Shown here in pieces: positions 47,271 to 59,460 of a DNA stretch of 64,000 nt. The stretch is from Tupaia tana (taxonomy: Eukaryota; Chordata; Mammalia; Scandentia; Tupaiidae). The stretch covers positions 372,001 through 436,000 of the forward strand of contig JAKSZU010000050.1 in assembly GCA_026018925.1 (NCBI GenBank), written 5' to 3'. The position numbers and the translations under genes were made by a program. Position 1 is the stretch's first letter. Every line of letters starts with the position of its first letter. Under the pieces are notes generated by a model, which made no database searches, was not told the DNA's origin, and saw only the letters and a program-made list of their open reading frames with translations.

Positions 47271-50200
47271 TCCGCCTGCGTTAGGGTTAGGTCTATGATT
47301 TGATTTAGGCTTCAGGTTAGGTTAGGTTTGAACTTAGTTTGAGGGAGTCAGTTTAGGGCTACTGTTAGTTTTCGGTTAACTGTTACGGTTGGAGTAAGCG
47401 TCAAGGTCAGGTTAGGTATGGGGTTGAGCTTAAGGTGTCCGCCTAGGGTTAGGGTTAGGTGTATGGTTTGAGTTAGGCTTCAGGTTAGTTTAGGTTTGAA
47501 CTTAGGTTGAGGGAGTAAGTTTAGAGCTATTGTTATTTTTCGGTTCTGTGTTACGGTTGGAGTTAGCGTCAGGGTCAGGTTAGGGTTGGGGTTGAGCTTC
47601 AGGTGTCCACCTAGGGTTAGGGTTAGGTCTATGGTTTGAGTTAGGCTTCAGGTTAGGTTAGGTTTGAAATTAGTTTGAGGGAGTAATTTTAGGGCTACTG
47701 TTAGTTTTCGGTTCAGTGTTACTGTTGGAGTTAGCGTGAGGGTCAGGTTAGGGTTGGGGTTGAGCTTAAGGTGTCCACCTAGGGATAGGGTTAGGTGTAT
47801 GGTTTGATTTAGGCTTCAGGTTAGGTTAGGTTTGAAAATAGCTTGAGGGAGTAATTTTAGGGCTACTGTTAGTTTTCGGTTAACTGTTACAGTTGGAGTA
47901 AGCGTCAGGGTCAGGTTATGGTGGGGGTTAAGCATAAGGTGTCCACCTAGGGTTAGGGTTAGGTCTATGATTTGATTTAGGCTTCAGGTTAGGTTAGGTT
48001 TGAACTTAGTTTTAGGGAGTCAGTTTAGGGCTACTGTTAGTTTTCGAGTAATTGTTATGGTTGGAGTTAGCGTCAGGGCCATTTTAGGGTTGGGGTTGAG
48101 CTTAAGGTGTCAGCCTAGGGTTAGGGTTAGGTGTATGGTTTGATTTAGGCTTCAGGTTAGGTTAGGTTTGAAGTTAGTTTGAGGGAGTAAGTTTAGGGGT
48201 ACTCTTAGTTTTCGGTTAACTGTTACGGTTGGAGTAAGCGTCAGGGTCAGGTTAGGTTTCGGGTTGAGCTTAAGGTGTCCGCCTAGGGTTAGGGTTAGGT
48301 GTATGGTTTGATTTAGACTTCAGATTAGGTTAGGTTTGAACTTAGTTTGAGGGAGTAAGTTTAGGGCTACTGTTAGTTTTCGGTTCAGTGTTACGGTTGG
48401 AGATAGCGTCAGGGTCAGTTAGGGTTGGGGTTGAGCTTCAGGTGTCCGCCTAGGGTTAGGGTTAGGTCTGTGGTTTGAGTTAGGCTTCAGGTGAGGTTAG
48501 GTTTGAACTTAGTTTGAGGGAGTAAGTTTAGGGCTACTGTTCGTTTTCGGTTCAGTGTTACGGTTGGAGATAGCGTCAGGGTCAGGTTAGGGTTGGGGTT
48601 GAGCTTCAGGTGTCCGCCTAGGGTTAGGGTTAGGTCTATGGCTTGAGTTAGGCTTCAGGTTAGGTTAGGTTTGAACTTACTTTGAGGGAGTAAGTTTAGG
48701 GCTACTGTTTGTTTTCGGTTCAGTGTTACGGTTGGAGTTAGCGTGAGGTTCAGGTCAGGGTTGGGGTTGAGCTTAAGGTGTCCGCCTAGGGTTAGGGTTA
48801 GGTGTATGGTTTGATTTAGGCTTCAGGTTAGGTTACGTTTGAACTTAGTTTGAGGTAGTAAGTTTAGGGCTACTGTTTGTTTTCGGGTAACTGTTACGGT
48901 TGGAGTTAGCGTCAGGTCCAGGTGAGGGTTGGGGTTGATCTAATGGTGTCCGCCTAGGGTTAGGGTTAGGGGTTTGGTTTGATTTAGGCTTCAGGTTAGG
49001 TTAGGTTTGAAGTTAGTTTGAGGGAGTAAGTTTAGGGCTATTGTTAGTTTTCGGTTAACTGTTACAGTTGGAGTAAACGTCAGGGTCAGGTTAGGGTTGG
49101 GGTTAAGTATAAGGTGTCCGCCTAGGGTTAGGTTTAGGTCTGTTGTTTGAGTTAGGCTTCAGGTTAGGTTAGGTTTGAACTTAGTTTGAGGGAGTAAGTT
49201 TAGGGCTACTGTTAGTTTTCGAGTAATTGTTATGGTTGGAGTTAGCGTCAGGGCCATTTTAGGGTTGGGGTTGAGCTTAAGGTGTCAGCCTAGGGTTAGG
49301 GTTAGGTGTATGGTTTGATTTAGGCTTCAGGTTAGGTTAGGTTTGAAGTTAGTTTGAGGGAGTAAGTTTAGGGCTACTCTTAGTTTTCGGTTAACTGTTT
49401 CAGTTGGAGTAAGCGTCAGGGTCAGGTTAAGGTGGGGGTTAAGAATAAGGTGTCCGCCTGCGTTAGGGTTAGGTCTATGATTTGATTTAGGCTTCAGGTT
49501 AGGTTAGGTTTGAACTTAGTTTGAGGGAGTCAGTTTAGGGCTACTGTTATTTTTCAGTTAACTGTTACGGTTGGAGTAAGCGTCAGGGTCAGGTTAGGTT
49601 TCGGGTTGAGCTTAAGGTGTCCGCCTAGGGTTAGGGTTAGGTGTATGGTTTGATTTAGACTTCAGGTTAGGTTAGGTATGAACTTAGTTTGAGGGAGTAA
49701 ATTTAGGACTACTGTTAGTTTTCGTTTAACTGTTACGGTTGGAGTAAGCGTCAGGGTCAGGTTAGGGTTGGGGTTGAACTTCAGGTGTCTGCCTAGGGTT
49801 AGGGTTAGGTCTATGGTTTGAGTTAGGCTTCAGGTTAGGTTAGGATTGAAATTAGTTTGAGGGAGTAAGTTTAGGGCTAATGTTAGTTTTCGGTTCAGTG
49901 TTACGGTTGGAGTTAGCGTGAGGGTCAGGTTAGGGTAGGGGTTGAGCTTAAGGTGTCCGCCTAGTGTTAGGGTTAGGTGTATGGTTTGATTTAGGCTTCA
50001 GGTTAGGTTAGGTTTCAACTTAGTTTGAGGGAGTAAGTTTAGGGCTACTGTTAGTTTTCGGGTATCTGTTATGGTTGGAGTTAGCGTCAGGGCCAGGTAA
50101 GGGTTGGGGTTGAGCTTAAGGTGTCCGCTAGGGTTAGGGTTAGGTGTATGGTTTGAGTTAGGCTTCAGGTTAGGTTAGGTTTGAACTTAGTTTGAGGGAG

Positions 50201-53200
50201 TAAGTTTAGGGCTACTGTTAGTTTTCGGTTCAGTGTTACGGTTGGTGTTAGCGTGAGGTCAAGGTTAGTGGTGGGGTTGAGCTTAAGGTGTCCGCCTAGG
50301 GTTAGGGTTAGGTGTATGGTTTGATTTAGGCTTCAGGTTAGGTTAGGTTTGAACTTATTTTGAGGGAGTAAGTTTAGGGCTATTGTTAGCTTTCGGGTAA
50401 CTGTTATGGTTGGAGTTATCGTCAGGGCCAGGTTAGGGTTGGGGTTGAGCTTAAGATGTCCGCCTAGGGTTAGGGTTAGGTCTATGGTTTGAGTTAGGCT
50501 TCACGTTAGGTTATGTTTGAACTTAGTTTGAGGGAGTAAGTTTAGGGTTACTGTTAGTTTTCGGTTCAGTGTTACGGTTGGATTAGCGTCAGGGTCAGTT
50601 AGGGTTTGGGTTGAGCTTAAGGTGTCCGCCTAGGGTTAGGGTTAGGTGTATCATTTGTTTTAGGCTTCAGGTTAGGTTAGGTTTGAAGTTAGTTTGAGGG
50701 AATAAGTTTAGGGCTACTGTTAGTTTTCGGTTAACTGTTACAGTTGGACTAAGCGTCAGGGTCAGGTTATGGTGGGGGTTAAGCATAAGGTGTCCGCCTA
50801 GGGTTAGGTTTAGGTCTATGATTTTATTTAGGCTTCAGGTTAGGTTAGGTTTGAACTTAGTTTGAGGGAGTCAGTTTAGGGCTACTGTTAGTTTTCGGTT
50901 AACTGTTACGGTTGGAGTAAGCGTCAGGGTCAGGTTAGGTTTGGGGTTGAGCTTAAGGTGTCCGCCTAGGGTTAGGGTTAGGTCTATGGTTTGAGTTAGG
51001 CTTCAGGTTAGGTTACGTTTGAACTTAGTTTGAGGGAGTAAGTTTAGGGCTACTGTTTGTTTTCGGTTCAGTGTTACGGTTGAAGTTAGCGTGAGGGTCA
51101 GGTCAGGGTTGGGGTTGAGCTTAAGGTGTCCGCCTAGGGTTAGGGTTTGGTGTATGGTTTGATTTAGGCTTTAGGTTAGGTTAGGTTTGAACTTAGTTTG
51201 AGGGAGTAAGTTTAGGCCTACTGTTTGTTTTCGGGTAACTGTTATGGTTGGAGTTAGCGTCAGGTCCAGGTTAGGGTTGGGGTTGAGCTAATGGTGTCCG
51301 CCTAGGGTTAGGGTTATGTGTTTGGTTTGATTTAGGCTTCAGGTTAGGTTAGGTTTCAACTTAGTTTTAGGGAGTAAGTTTAGGGCTATTGTTAGTTTTC
51401 GGTTCAGTGTTACGCTTGGAGTTAGCGTGAGGGTCAGGATAGGGTTGGGATTGAGCATAAGGTGTCCGCCTAGGGATAGGGTTAGGTCTATGGTTTGAGT
51501 TAGGCTTCAGGTTAGGTTAGGTTTGAACTTAGTTTGAGGGAGTAAGTTTAGGGCTACTGTTAGTTTTCGGTTCAGTGTTACGGTTGGAGTTAGCGTGAGG
51601 GTCAGGATAGGGTTGGGGTTGAGCTTAAGGTGTCCGCCTAGGGTTAGGGTTAGGTCTGTGGTTTGAGTTAGGCTTCAGGTTAGGTTAGGTTTGAACTTAG
51701 TTTGAGGGAGTAAGTTTAGGGCTATTGTAAGTTTTCGGTTCAGTGTTACGGTTGGAGATAGCGTCAGGGTCAGGTTATGGTTGGTGTTGAGCTTCAGGTG
51801 TCCGCCTAGGGTTAGGGGTAGGTCTATGGTTTGAGTTAGTCTTCAGGTTAGGTTAGGTTTGAACTTAGTTTGAGGGAGTAAGTTTAGGGCTACTGTTAGT
51901 TTTCGGTTCAGTGTTTCAGTTGGAGTTAACGTGAGTGTCAGGTTAGGGTAGGGGTTGAGCTTAAGGTGTCCGCCTAGGGTGAGGTTTAGGTCTATGATTT
52001 GATTTAGGCTTCAGGATAGGTTAGGTTTGAACTTAGTTTGAGGGAGTCAGTTTAGGGCTACTGTTAGTTTTCGGTTAACTGTTACGGTTGGAGTAAGCAT
52101 CAGGGTCATGTTAGGTTTGGGGTTGAGCTTAAGGTGTCCGCCTAGGGTTAGGGTTAGGTCTATGGTTTGATTTAGACTTCAGGTTAGGTTAGGTTTGAAC
52201 TTAGTTTGAGGGAGTAAGTTTAGGGCTACTGTTTGTTTTCGGGTAACTGTTACGGTTGGAGTTAGCGTCAGGTCCAGGTTAGGGTTGGGGTTGAGCTAAT
52301 GGTGTCTGCCTAGGGTTAGGGTTAGGTGTTTGGTTTGATTTAGGCTTCAGGTTATGTTAGGTTTGAAGTTTGTTTGAGGGAGTAAGTTTAGGGCTACTGT
52401 TAGTTTTCGGTTCAGTATTACGGTTGGAGATAGCGTCAGGGTCAGTTTAGGGTGGGGTTTAAGCATAAGGTGTCCGCCTAGCGTTAGGGTTAGGTCTATT
52501 GTTTGAGTTAGGCTTCAGGTTAGGTTAGGTTTGAACTTAGTTTGAGGGAGTAAGTTTAGGGCTACTGTTAGTTTTCGGTTCAGTGTTACCCTTGGAGATA
52601 GCGTCAGGGTCAGGTTAGGGTTGGGGTTGAACTTCAGGTGTCCGCCTAGGGTTAGGGATAGGTCTATGGTTTGAGTTAGGCTTCAGGTTAGGTTAGGTTT
52701 GAACTTAGTTTGAGGGAGTAAGTTTAGGGTTACTGTTAGTTTTTGGTTCAGTTTTACGGTTGGAGTTAGCGTGAGAGTCAGGTTAGGGTTGGGGTTGAGC
52801 TTAAGGTGTCCGCCTAGGGTTAGGGTTAGGTGTATGGTTTGATTTAGGCTTCAGGTTATGTTAGGTTTGAACTTAGTTTGAGGGAGCAAGTTTAGGGCTA
52901 CTGTTTGTTTTCGGTTCAGTGTTACGTTTGGAGATAGCGTCAGGGCCACTTTAGGGTTGGGGTTGAGCTTCAGGTGTCCGCCTAGGGTTAGGGTTAGGTC
53001 TATGGTTTGAGTTAGGCTTCAGGTTAGGTTAGGTTTGAACTTAGTTTGTTGGAGTAAGTTTAGGGTTACTGTTAGCTTTCGGTTCAGTGTTACGGTTGGA
53101 GTTAGCTTGAGGGTCAAGTTAGGGTTTGGGTTGAGCTTAAGGTGTCCGCCTAGGTTTAGGGATAGGTGTATGGTTTGATTTAGGCTTCAGGTTAGGTTAG

Positions 53201-53230
53201 GTTTGAAATTAGTTTGAGGGAGTAAGATTA
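47271..53230 (+). repeat. Satellite with CCTGCG-core monomers and short duplications
   Basis: The core variant CCTGCGTTAGGG, one base shorter than CCTAGGGTTAGGG, is at 47275 and 49457 (2,182 bp, 13 monomers minus 2). GTTTTCGAGTAATTG monomers near 48041 and 49217 are followed by CATTTTAGGG and GTGTCAGCC, another linked set. From 50.5 to 53.2 kb the monomers are ordinary and mixed, with type A and type B copies interspersed. Confidence 0.8.
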
Positions 53231-56200
53231 GGGCTACTGTTAGTTTTCGAGTAACTGTTATGGTTGGAGTTAGCGTCAGGGCAATTTTAGGGTTGGGGTT
53301 GAGCTTAAGGTTTCAGCCTAGGGTTAGGGTTAGGTGTATGGTTTGATTTAGGCTTCAGGTTAGGTTAGGTTTGAAGTTAGTTTGAGGGAGTAAGTTTAGG
53401 GCTACTCTTAGTTTTCGGTTAACTGTTTCAGTTGGAGTAAGCGTCAGGGTCAGGTTATGGTGGGGGTTAAGCATAAGGTGTCCGCCTGCGTTAGGGTTAG
53501 GTCTATGATTTGATTTAGGCTTCAGGATAGGTTAGGTTTGAACTTAGTTTGAGGGAGTCAGTTTAGGGCTACTGTTAGTTTTCGGTTAACTGTTACGGTT
53601 GGAGTAAGCGTCAGGGTCAGGTTAGGTTAGGGGTTGAGCTTAAGGTGTCCGCCTAGGGTTAGGGTTAGGTGTATGGTTTGAGTTAGGCTTCAGGTTAGTT
53701 TAGGTTTGAACGTAGGTTGAGGGAGTAAGTTTAGAGCTATTGTTAGTTTTCGGTTCTGTGTTACTGTTGGAGATAGCGTCAGGGTCAGGTTAGGGTTGTG
53801 GTTGAGCTTCAGGTGTCCGCCTAGGGTTAGGGTTAGGTTTATGGTTTGAGTTAGACTTCAGGTTAGGTTAGGTTTGAACTTAGTTTGAGGGAGTAAGTTT
53901 AGGGTTACTGTTTTTTTTCAGTTCAGTGTCACGGTTGGAGTTAGCGTCAGGGTCAGGTTAGGGTTGGGGTTGAGCTTCAGGTGTCCACCTAGGGTTAGGG
54001 TTAGGTCTATGGTTTGAGTTAGGCTTCAGGTTAGGTTAGGTTTGAAATTAGTTTGAGGGAGTAAGTTTAGGGCTACTGTTAGTTTTCGGTTCAGTGTTGC
54101 GGTTGGAGTTAGCATGAGGGTCAGGTTAGGGTTGGGGTTGAGCTTAAGGTGTCCGCCTAGGGTTAGGGTTAGGTGTATGGTTTGATTTAGGCTACAGGTT
54201 AGGTTAGGTTTGAACTTTGTTTGAGGGAGTAAGATAAGGGCGAGTGTTAGTTTTCGGGTAATTCTTATGTTTGGAGATAGCGTCAGGGCCAGCTTAGGTT
54301 TGGGGTTGAGCTTAAGGTGTCCGCCAAGGGTTAGGGTTAGGTCTATGGTTTGAGTTAGGCTTCAAGTTAGGTTAGGTTTGATGTTAGTTTGAGGGAGTAA
54401 GTTTAGGGCTACTGTTAGTTTTCGGTTCAGTGTTACGGTTGGAGATAGCGTCAGGGTCAGGTTAGGGTTGGGGTTGAGCTTCAGGTGTCCGGCTAGGGTT
54501 AGGGTTAGGTCTATGGTTTGAGTTAGGCTTCAGGTTAGGTTAGGTTTGAACTTAGTTTGAGGGAGTAAGTTTAGGGATACTGTTAGTTTTCGGGTAAGTG
54601 TTATGGTTGGAGTTAGCGTCAGGGCCAGTTTAGGGTTGGGGTTGAGCTTAAGGTGTCCACCTAGGGTTAGGGTTAGGTGTATGGTTTGATTTAGGCTTCA
54701 GGTTAGGTTAGGTTTGAACTTAGTTTGAGGGAGTAAGTTTGGGGCTACTGTTCGTTTTCGTTTAACTGTTACGGTTGGAGTAAGCGTCAGGGTCAGGTTA
54801 GGGTGGGGGTTAAGCATAAGGTGTCCGCCTAGGGTTAGGGTTAGTTCGATGGTTTCATTTAGGCTTCAGGTTAGGTTAGGATTGAACTCAGTTTGAGTGA
54901 GTAAGTTTAGGGGTACTGTTAGTTTTCGGTGCAGTGTTACGGTTGGATGTAGCCTCAGGGTCAGGTTAGGGTTGGGGTTAAGCTTAAGTTGTCCGCCTAG
55001 GGTTAGGTTTAGGTCTATTGTTTGAGATAGGCTTCAGGTTAGGTTTGGTCTGAACTTAGTTTGAGGGAGTAAGTTTAGGTCTACTCTTAGTTTTCGGTTA
55101 ACTGTTTCAGTTGGAGTAAGCGTCATGGTCAGGTTATGGTGGGGGTTAAGCATAAGGTGTCCGCCTGCGTTAGGGTTAGGTCTATGATTTGATTTAGGCT
55201 TCAGGTTAGGTTAGGATTGAACTTAGTTTGAGGGAGTCAGTTAAGGGCTACTGTTACTTTTCGGTTAACTGTTACGGTTGGAGTAAGCGTCAGGGTCAGG
55301 TTAGGTTTGGGGTTGAGCTTAAGGTGTCCGCCTAGGGTTAGGGTTAGGTGTATGGTTTGAGTTAGGCTTCAGGTTAGTTTAGGTTTGAACTTAGGTTGAG
55401 GGATTAAGTTTAGAGCTATTGTTAGTTTTCGGTTCTGTGTTACGGTTGGAGATAGCGTCAGGGTCAGGTTAGGGTTGTGGTTGAGCTTCAGGTGTCCGCC
55501 TAGGGTTAAGGTTAGGTTTATGGTTTGAGTTAGACTTCAGGTTAGGTTAGGTTTGAACTTAGTTTGAGGGAGTAAGTTTAGGGTTACTGTTTTTTTTCGG
55601 TTCAGTGTTACGGTTGGAGTTAGGGTCAGGGTCAGGTTAGGGTTGGGGTTGAGCTTCAGGTGTCCACCTAGGGTTAGGGTTAGGTCTATGGTTTGAGTTA
55701 GGCTTCAGGTTAGGTTAGGTTTGAAATTAGTTTGAGGGAGTAATTTTAGGGCTACTGTTAGTTTTCGGTTCAGTGTTACTGTTGGAGTTAGCGTGAGGGT
55801 CAGGTTAGGGTTGGGGTTGAGCTTAAGGTGTCCGCCTAGGGTTAGGGTTAGGTGTATTGTTTGATTTAGGCTTCAGGTTAGGTTAGGTGTGAAAATAGCT
55901 TGAGGGAGTAATTTTAGGGCTACTGTTAGTTTTCGGTTAATTGTTACAGTTGGAGTAAGCGTCAGGGTCAGGTTATGGTGGGGGTTAAGCATAAGGTGTC
56001 CACCTAGGGTTAGGGTTAGTTCTATGATTTGATTTAGGCTTCAGGTTAGGTTAGGTTTGAACTTAGTTTGAGGGAGTCAGTTTAGGGCTACTGTTAGTTT
56101 TCGGTTAACTGTTACGGTAGTAGTAAGCGTCAGGGTCAGGTTAGGGTTGGGGTTGAGCTTAAGGTGTCCGCCTAGGGTTAGGGTTAGGTGTATGGTTTGA

Positions 56201-57070
56201 TTTAGGCTTCAGGTTAGGTTAGGTTTGAACTTAGTTTCTGGGAGTAATTTTAGGGTTACTGTTAGTTTTCGGTTCAGTGTTACGGTTGGAGTTAGCTTGA
56301 GGGTCAGGTTAGGGTTGGGGTTGAGCTTAAGGTGTCAGCCTAGGTTTAGGGTTAGGTGTATGGTTTGATTTAGGCTTCAGGTTAGGTTAGGTTTGAACTT
56401 AGTTTGAGGGAGTAAGTTTAGGGCTTCTGTTAGTTTTCAAGTAACTGTTATGGTTGGAGTTAGCGTCAGGGCCATTTTATGGTTGGGGTTGAGCTTAAGG
56501 TTTCAGCCTTGGGTTAGGGTTAGGTGTATGGTTTGATTTAGGCTTCAGGTTAGGTTAGGTTTGAAGTTAGTTTGAGGGAGTAAGTTTAGGGCTACTCTTA
56601 GTTTTCGGTTAACTGTTTCAGTTGGAGTAAGCGTCTGGGTCAGGTTATGGTGGGGATTAAGCATAAGGTGTCCGCCTGCGTTAGGGTTAGGTCTATGATT
56701 TGATTTAGGCTTCAGGTTAGGTTAGGTTTGAACTAAGTTTGAGGGAGTCAGTTTAGGGCTACTGTTAGTTTTCCGTTAACTGTTACGGTTGGAGTAAGCG
56801 TCAGGGTCAGGTTAGGTTTGGGGTTGAGCTTAAGGTGTCCGCCTAGGGTTAGGGTTAGGTGTATGGTTTGAGTTAGGCTTCAGGTTAGTTTAGGTTTGAA
56901 CTTAGGTTGAGGGAGTGAGTTTAGAGCTATTGTTAGTTTTCGGTTCTGTGTTACGGTTGGAGATAGTGTCAGGGTCAGGTTAGGGTTGTGGTTGAGCTTC
57001 AGGTGTCCGTCTAGGGTTAGGGTTAGGTTTATGGTTTGAGTTTGACTTCAGGTTAGGTTAGGTTTGAACT
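53231..57070 (+). repeat. Three successive related blocks of 9-10 monomers
   Basis: CCTGCG cores at 53485, 55164 and 56675 and the private CGGTTCTGTGTTA mark (GGTTCTGTG at 53752, 55431 and 56942) keep identical spacings of 1,679 bp (10 monomers minus 1) and 1,511 bp (9 monomers minus 1). The T-run GTTACTGTTTTTTTTC at about 53904 and 55583 has the same 1,679-bp offset. The same ordered set also lies one large step to the left (47275 and 47542, offset 6,210 bp). The blocks carry scattered substitutions, so they are older than the array at 9464-19535. Confidence 0.85.
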
Positions 57071-57740
57071 TAGTTTGAGGAAGTAAGTTTAGGGCTACTG
57101 TTAGTTTTCGGTTCAGTGTTTCGATTGGAGTTAGCGTGAGGGTCAGGTTAGGGTAGGGGTTGAGCTTAAGGTGTCCGCCTAGGGTTAGGGTTAGCTGTAT
57201 GGTTTGATTTAGGCTTCAGGTTAGGTTAGGTTTGAACTTAGTTTGATGGAGTAAGTTTAGGGCTACTGTTAGTTTTCGGGTAACTGTTATGGTTGGAGTT
57301 AGCGTCAGGGCCAGGTTAGGTTTGGGGTTGAGCTTAAGGTGTCCGCCTGGGGTTAGGGTTAGGTCTATGGTATGAGTTAGGCTTCAGGTTAGGTTAGGTT
57401 TGAACTTAGTTTGAGGGAGTAAGTTTAGGGCTATTGTTAGTTTTCGGTTCAGTGTTACGGTTGGAGATAGCGTCAGCGTCAGGTTAGGGTTGGGGTTGAG
57501 CTTCAGGTGTCCGCCTAGGGTTAGGGTTAGGTCTATGGTTTGAGTTAGGCTTCAGGTTAGGTTAGGATTGAACTTCGTTTGAGGGAGTAAGTTTAGGGTT
57601 GCTGTTAGTTTTCGGTTCAGTGTTATGGTTGGAGGTCGCGTGAGGGTCAGGTTAGGGTTGGGGTTGAGCTTAAGGTGTCCGCCTAGGGTTAGGGTTAGGT
57701 GTATGGTTTGATTTAGGCTTCAGGTTAGGTTAGGTTTGAA
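57071..57740 (+). repeat. Short segment duplicated at about 61.77-62.3 kb
   Basis: CCTGGGGTTAGGG at 57346 and 61879 (4,533 bp, 27 monomers minus 3) is followed in both places by a GATAGCGTCAGCGTCAGG monomer and then by GAACTTCGTTTGAGGG. Confidence 0.75.
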
Positions 57741-59460
57741 CTTAGTTTGAGGGAGTAAGTTTAGGGCTACTGTTAGTTTTCGAGTAATTGTTATGGTTGG
57801 AGTTAGCGTCAGGGCCATTTTAGGGTTGGGGTTGAGCTTAAGGTGTCAGCCTAGGGTTAGGGTTAGGTGTATGGTTTGATTTAGGCTTCAGGTTAGGTTA
57901 GGTTTTAAGTTAGTTTGAGGGAGTAAGTTTAGGGCTACTCTTAGTTTTCGGTTAACTGTTACAGTTGGAGTAAGCGTCAGGGTCAGGTTATGGTGGGGGT
58001 TAAGAATAAGGTGTCCTCCTGCGTTAGGGTTAGGTCTATGATTTGATTTAGGCTTCAGGTTAGGTTAGGTTTGAACTTAGTTTGAGGGAGTCAGTTTAGG
58101 GCTACTGTTAGTTTTCGGTTAACTGTTACGGTTGGAGTAAGCGTCAGGGTCAGGTTAGGTTTCGGGTTGAGCTTAAGGTATCCGCCTAGGGTTAGGGTTA
58201 GGTGTATGGTTTGATTTAGACTTCAGGTTAGGTTAGGTTTGAACTTAGTTTGAAGGAGTAAATTTAGGACTACTGTTAGTTTTCGTTTAACTGTTACGGT
58301 TGGTGTTAGCGTGAGGGTCAGGTTAGGGGTGGGGTTGAGCTTAAGGTGTCCGCATAGGGTTAGGGTTAGGTGTATGGTTTGATTTAGGCTTCAGGTAAGG
58401 TTAGGTTTGAACTTAGTTTGAGGGAGTAAGTTTAGGGCTATTGTTAGCTTTAGGGTAACTGTTATGGTTGGAGTTATCGTCAGGGCCAGGTTAGGGTTGG
58501 GGTTGAGCTTAAGATGTCCGCCTAGGGTTAGGGTTAGGTGTATGGTTTGAGTTAGGCTTCAGGTTAGTTTAGGTTTGAAGTTAGTTTGAGGGAGTAAGTT
58601 TAGGGCTACTGTTAGTTTTCGGTTCAGTGTTACGGTTGGAGATAGCGTCAGGGTCAGTTAGGGTTGGGGTTGAGCTTCAGGTGTCCGCCTAGGGTTAGGG
58701 TTAGGTCTGTGGTTTGAGTTAGGCTTCAGGTGAGGTTAGGTTTGAACTTAGTTTGAGGGAGTAAGTTTAGGGCTACTGTTAGTTTTCGGTTCAGTGTTAG
58801 GGTTGGAGATAGCGTCAGGGTAAGGTTAGGGTTGGGGTTGAGCTTCAGGTGTCCGCCTAGGGTTAGGGTTAGGTCTATGGCAGGAGTTAGGCTTCATGTT
58901 AGGTTAGGTGTGAACTTACTTTGAGGGAGTAAGTTTAGGGCTACTGTTTGTTTTCGGTTCAGTGTTACGGTTGGAGTTAGCGTGAGGTTCATGTCAGGGT
59001 TGGGGTTGAGCTTAAGGTGTCCGCCTAGGGTTAGGGTTAGGTGTATGGTTTGATTTAGGCTTCAGGTTAGGTTACGTTTGAACTTAGTTTGAGGTAGTAA
59101 GTTTAGTGCTACTGTTTGTTTTCGGGTAACTGTTACGGTTGGAGTTAGCGTCAGGTCCAGGTGAGGGTTGGGGTTGAGCTAATGGTGTCCGCCTAGGGTT
59201 AGGGTTAGGTGTTTGGTTTGATTTAGGCTTCAGGTTAGGTTATGTTTGAAGTTAGTTTGAGGGAGTAAGTTTAGGGCTATTGTTAGTTTTCGGTTAACTG
59301 TTACAGTTGGAGTAAACGTCAGGGTCAGGTTAGGATTGGGGTTAAGTATAAGGTGTCCGCCTAGGATTAGGTTTAGGTCTGTTGTTTGAGTTAGGCTTCA
59401 GGTTAGGTTAGGTTTGAACTTAGTTTGAGGGAGTAAGTTTAGGGCTACTGTTACTTTTCG
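57741..59460 (+). repeat. Shuffled copy of the 48.3-50.5 kb region
   Basis: 57.74-58.1 kb matches 49.2-49.5 kb (8,561 bp at the CCTGCG core, 58018 and 49457). 58.28-58.56 kb matches 50.2-50.5 kb (8,058 bp, at TTAAGATGTCC, 58509 and 50451). 58.6-59.46 kb matches 48.35-49.2 kb (10,239 bp, at TTAAGTATAAGG, 59342 and 49103). The last piece lies to the left of the other two at the source but to the right here, so the order is rearranged while orientation is kept. Confidence 0.8.
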
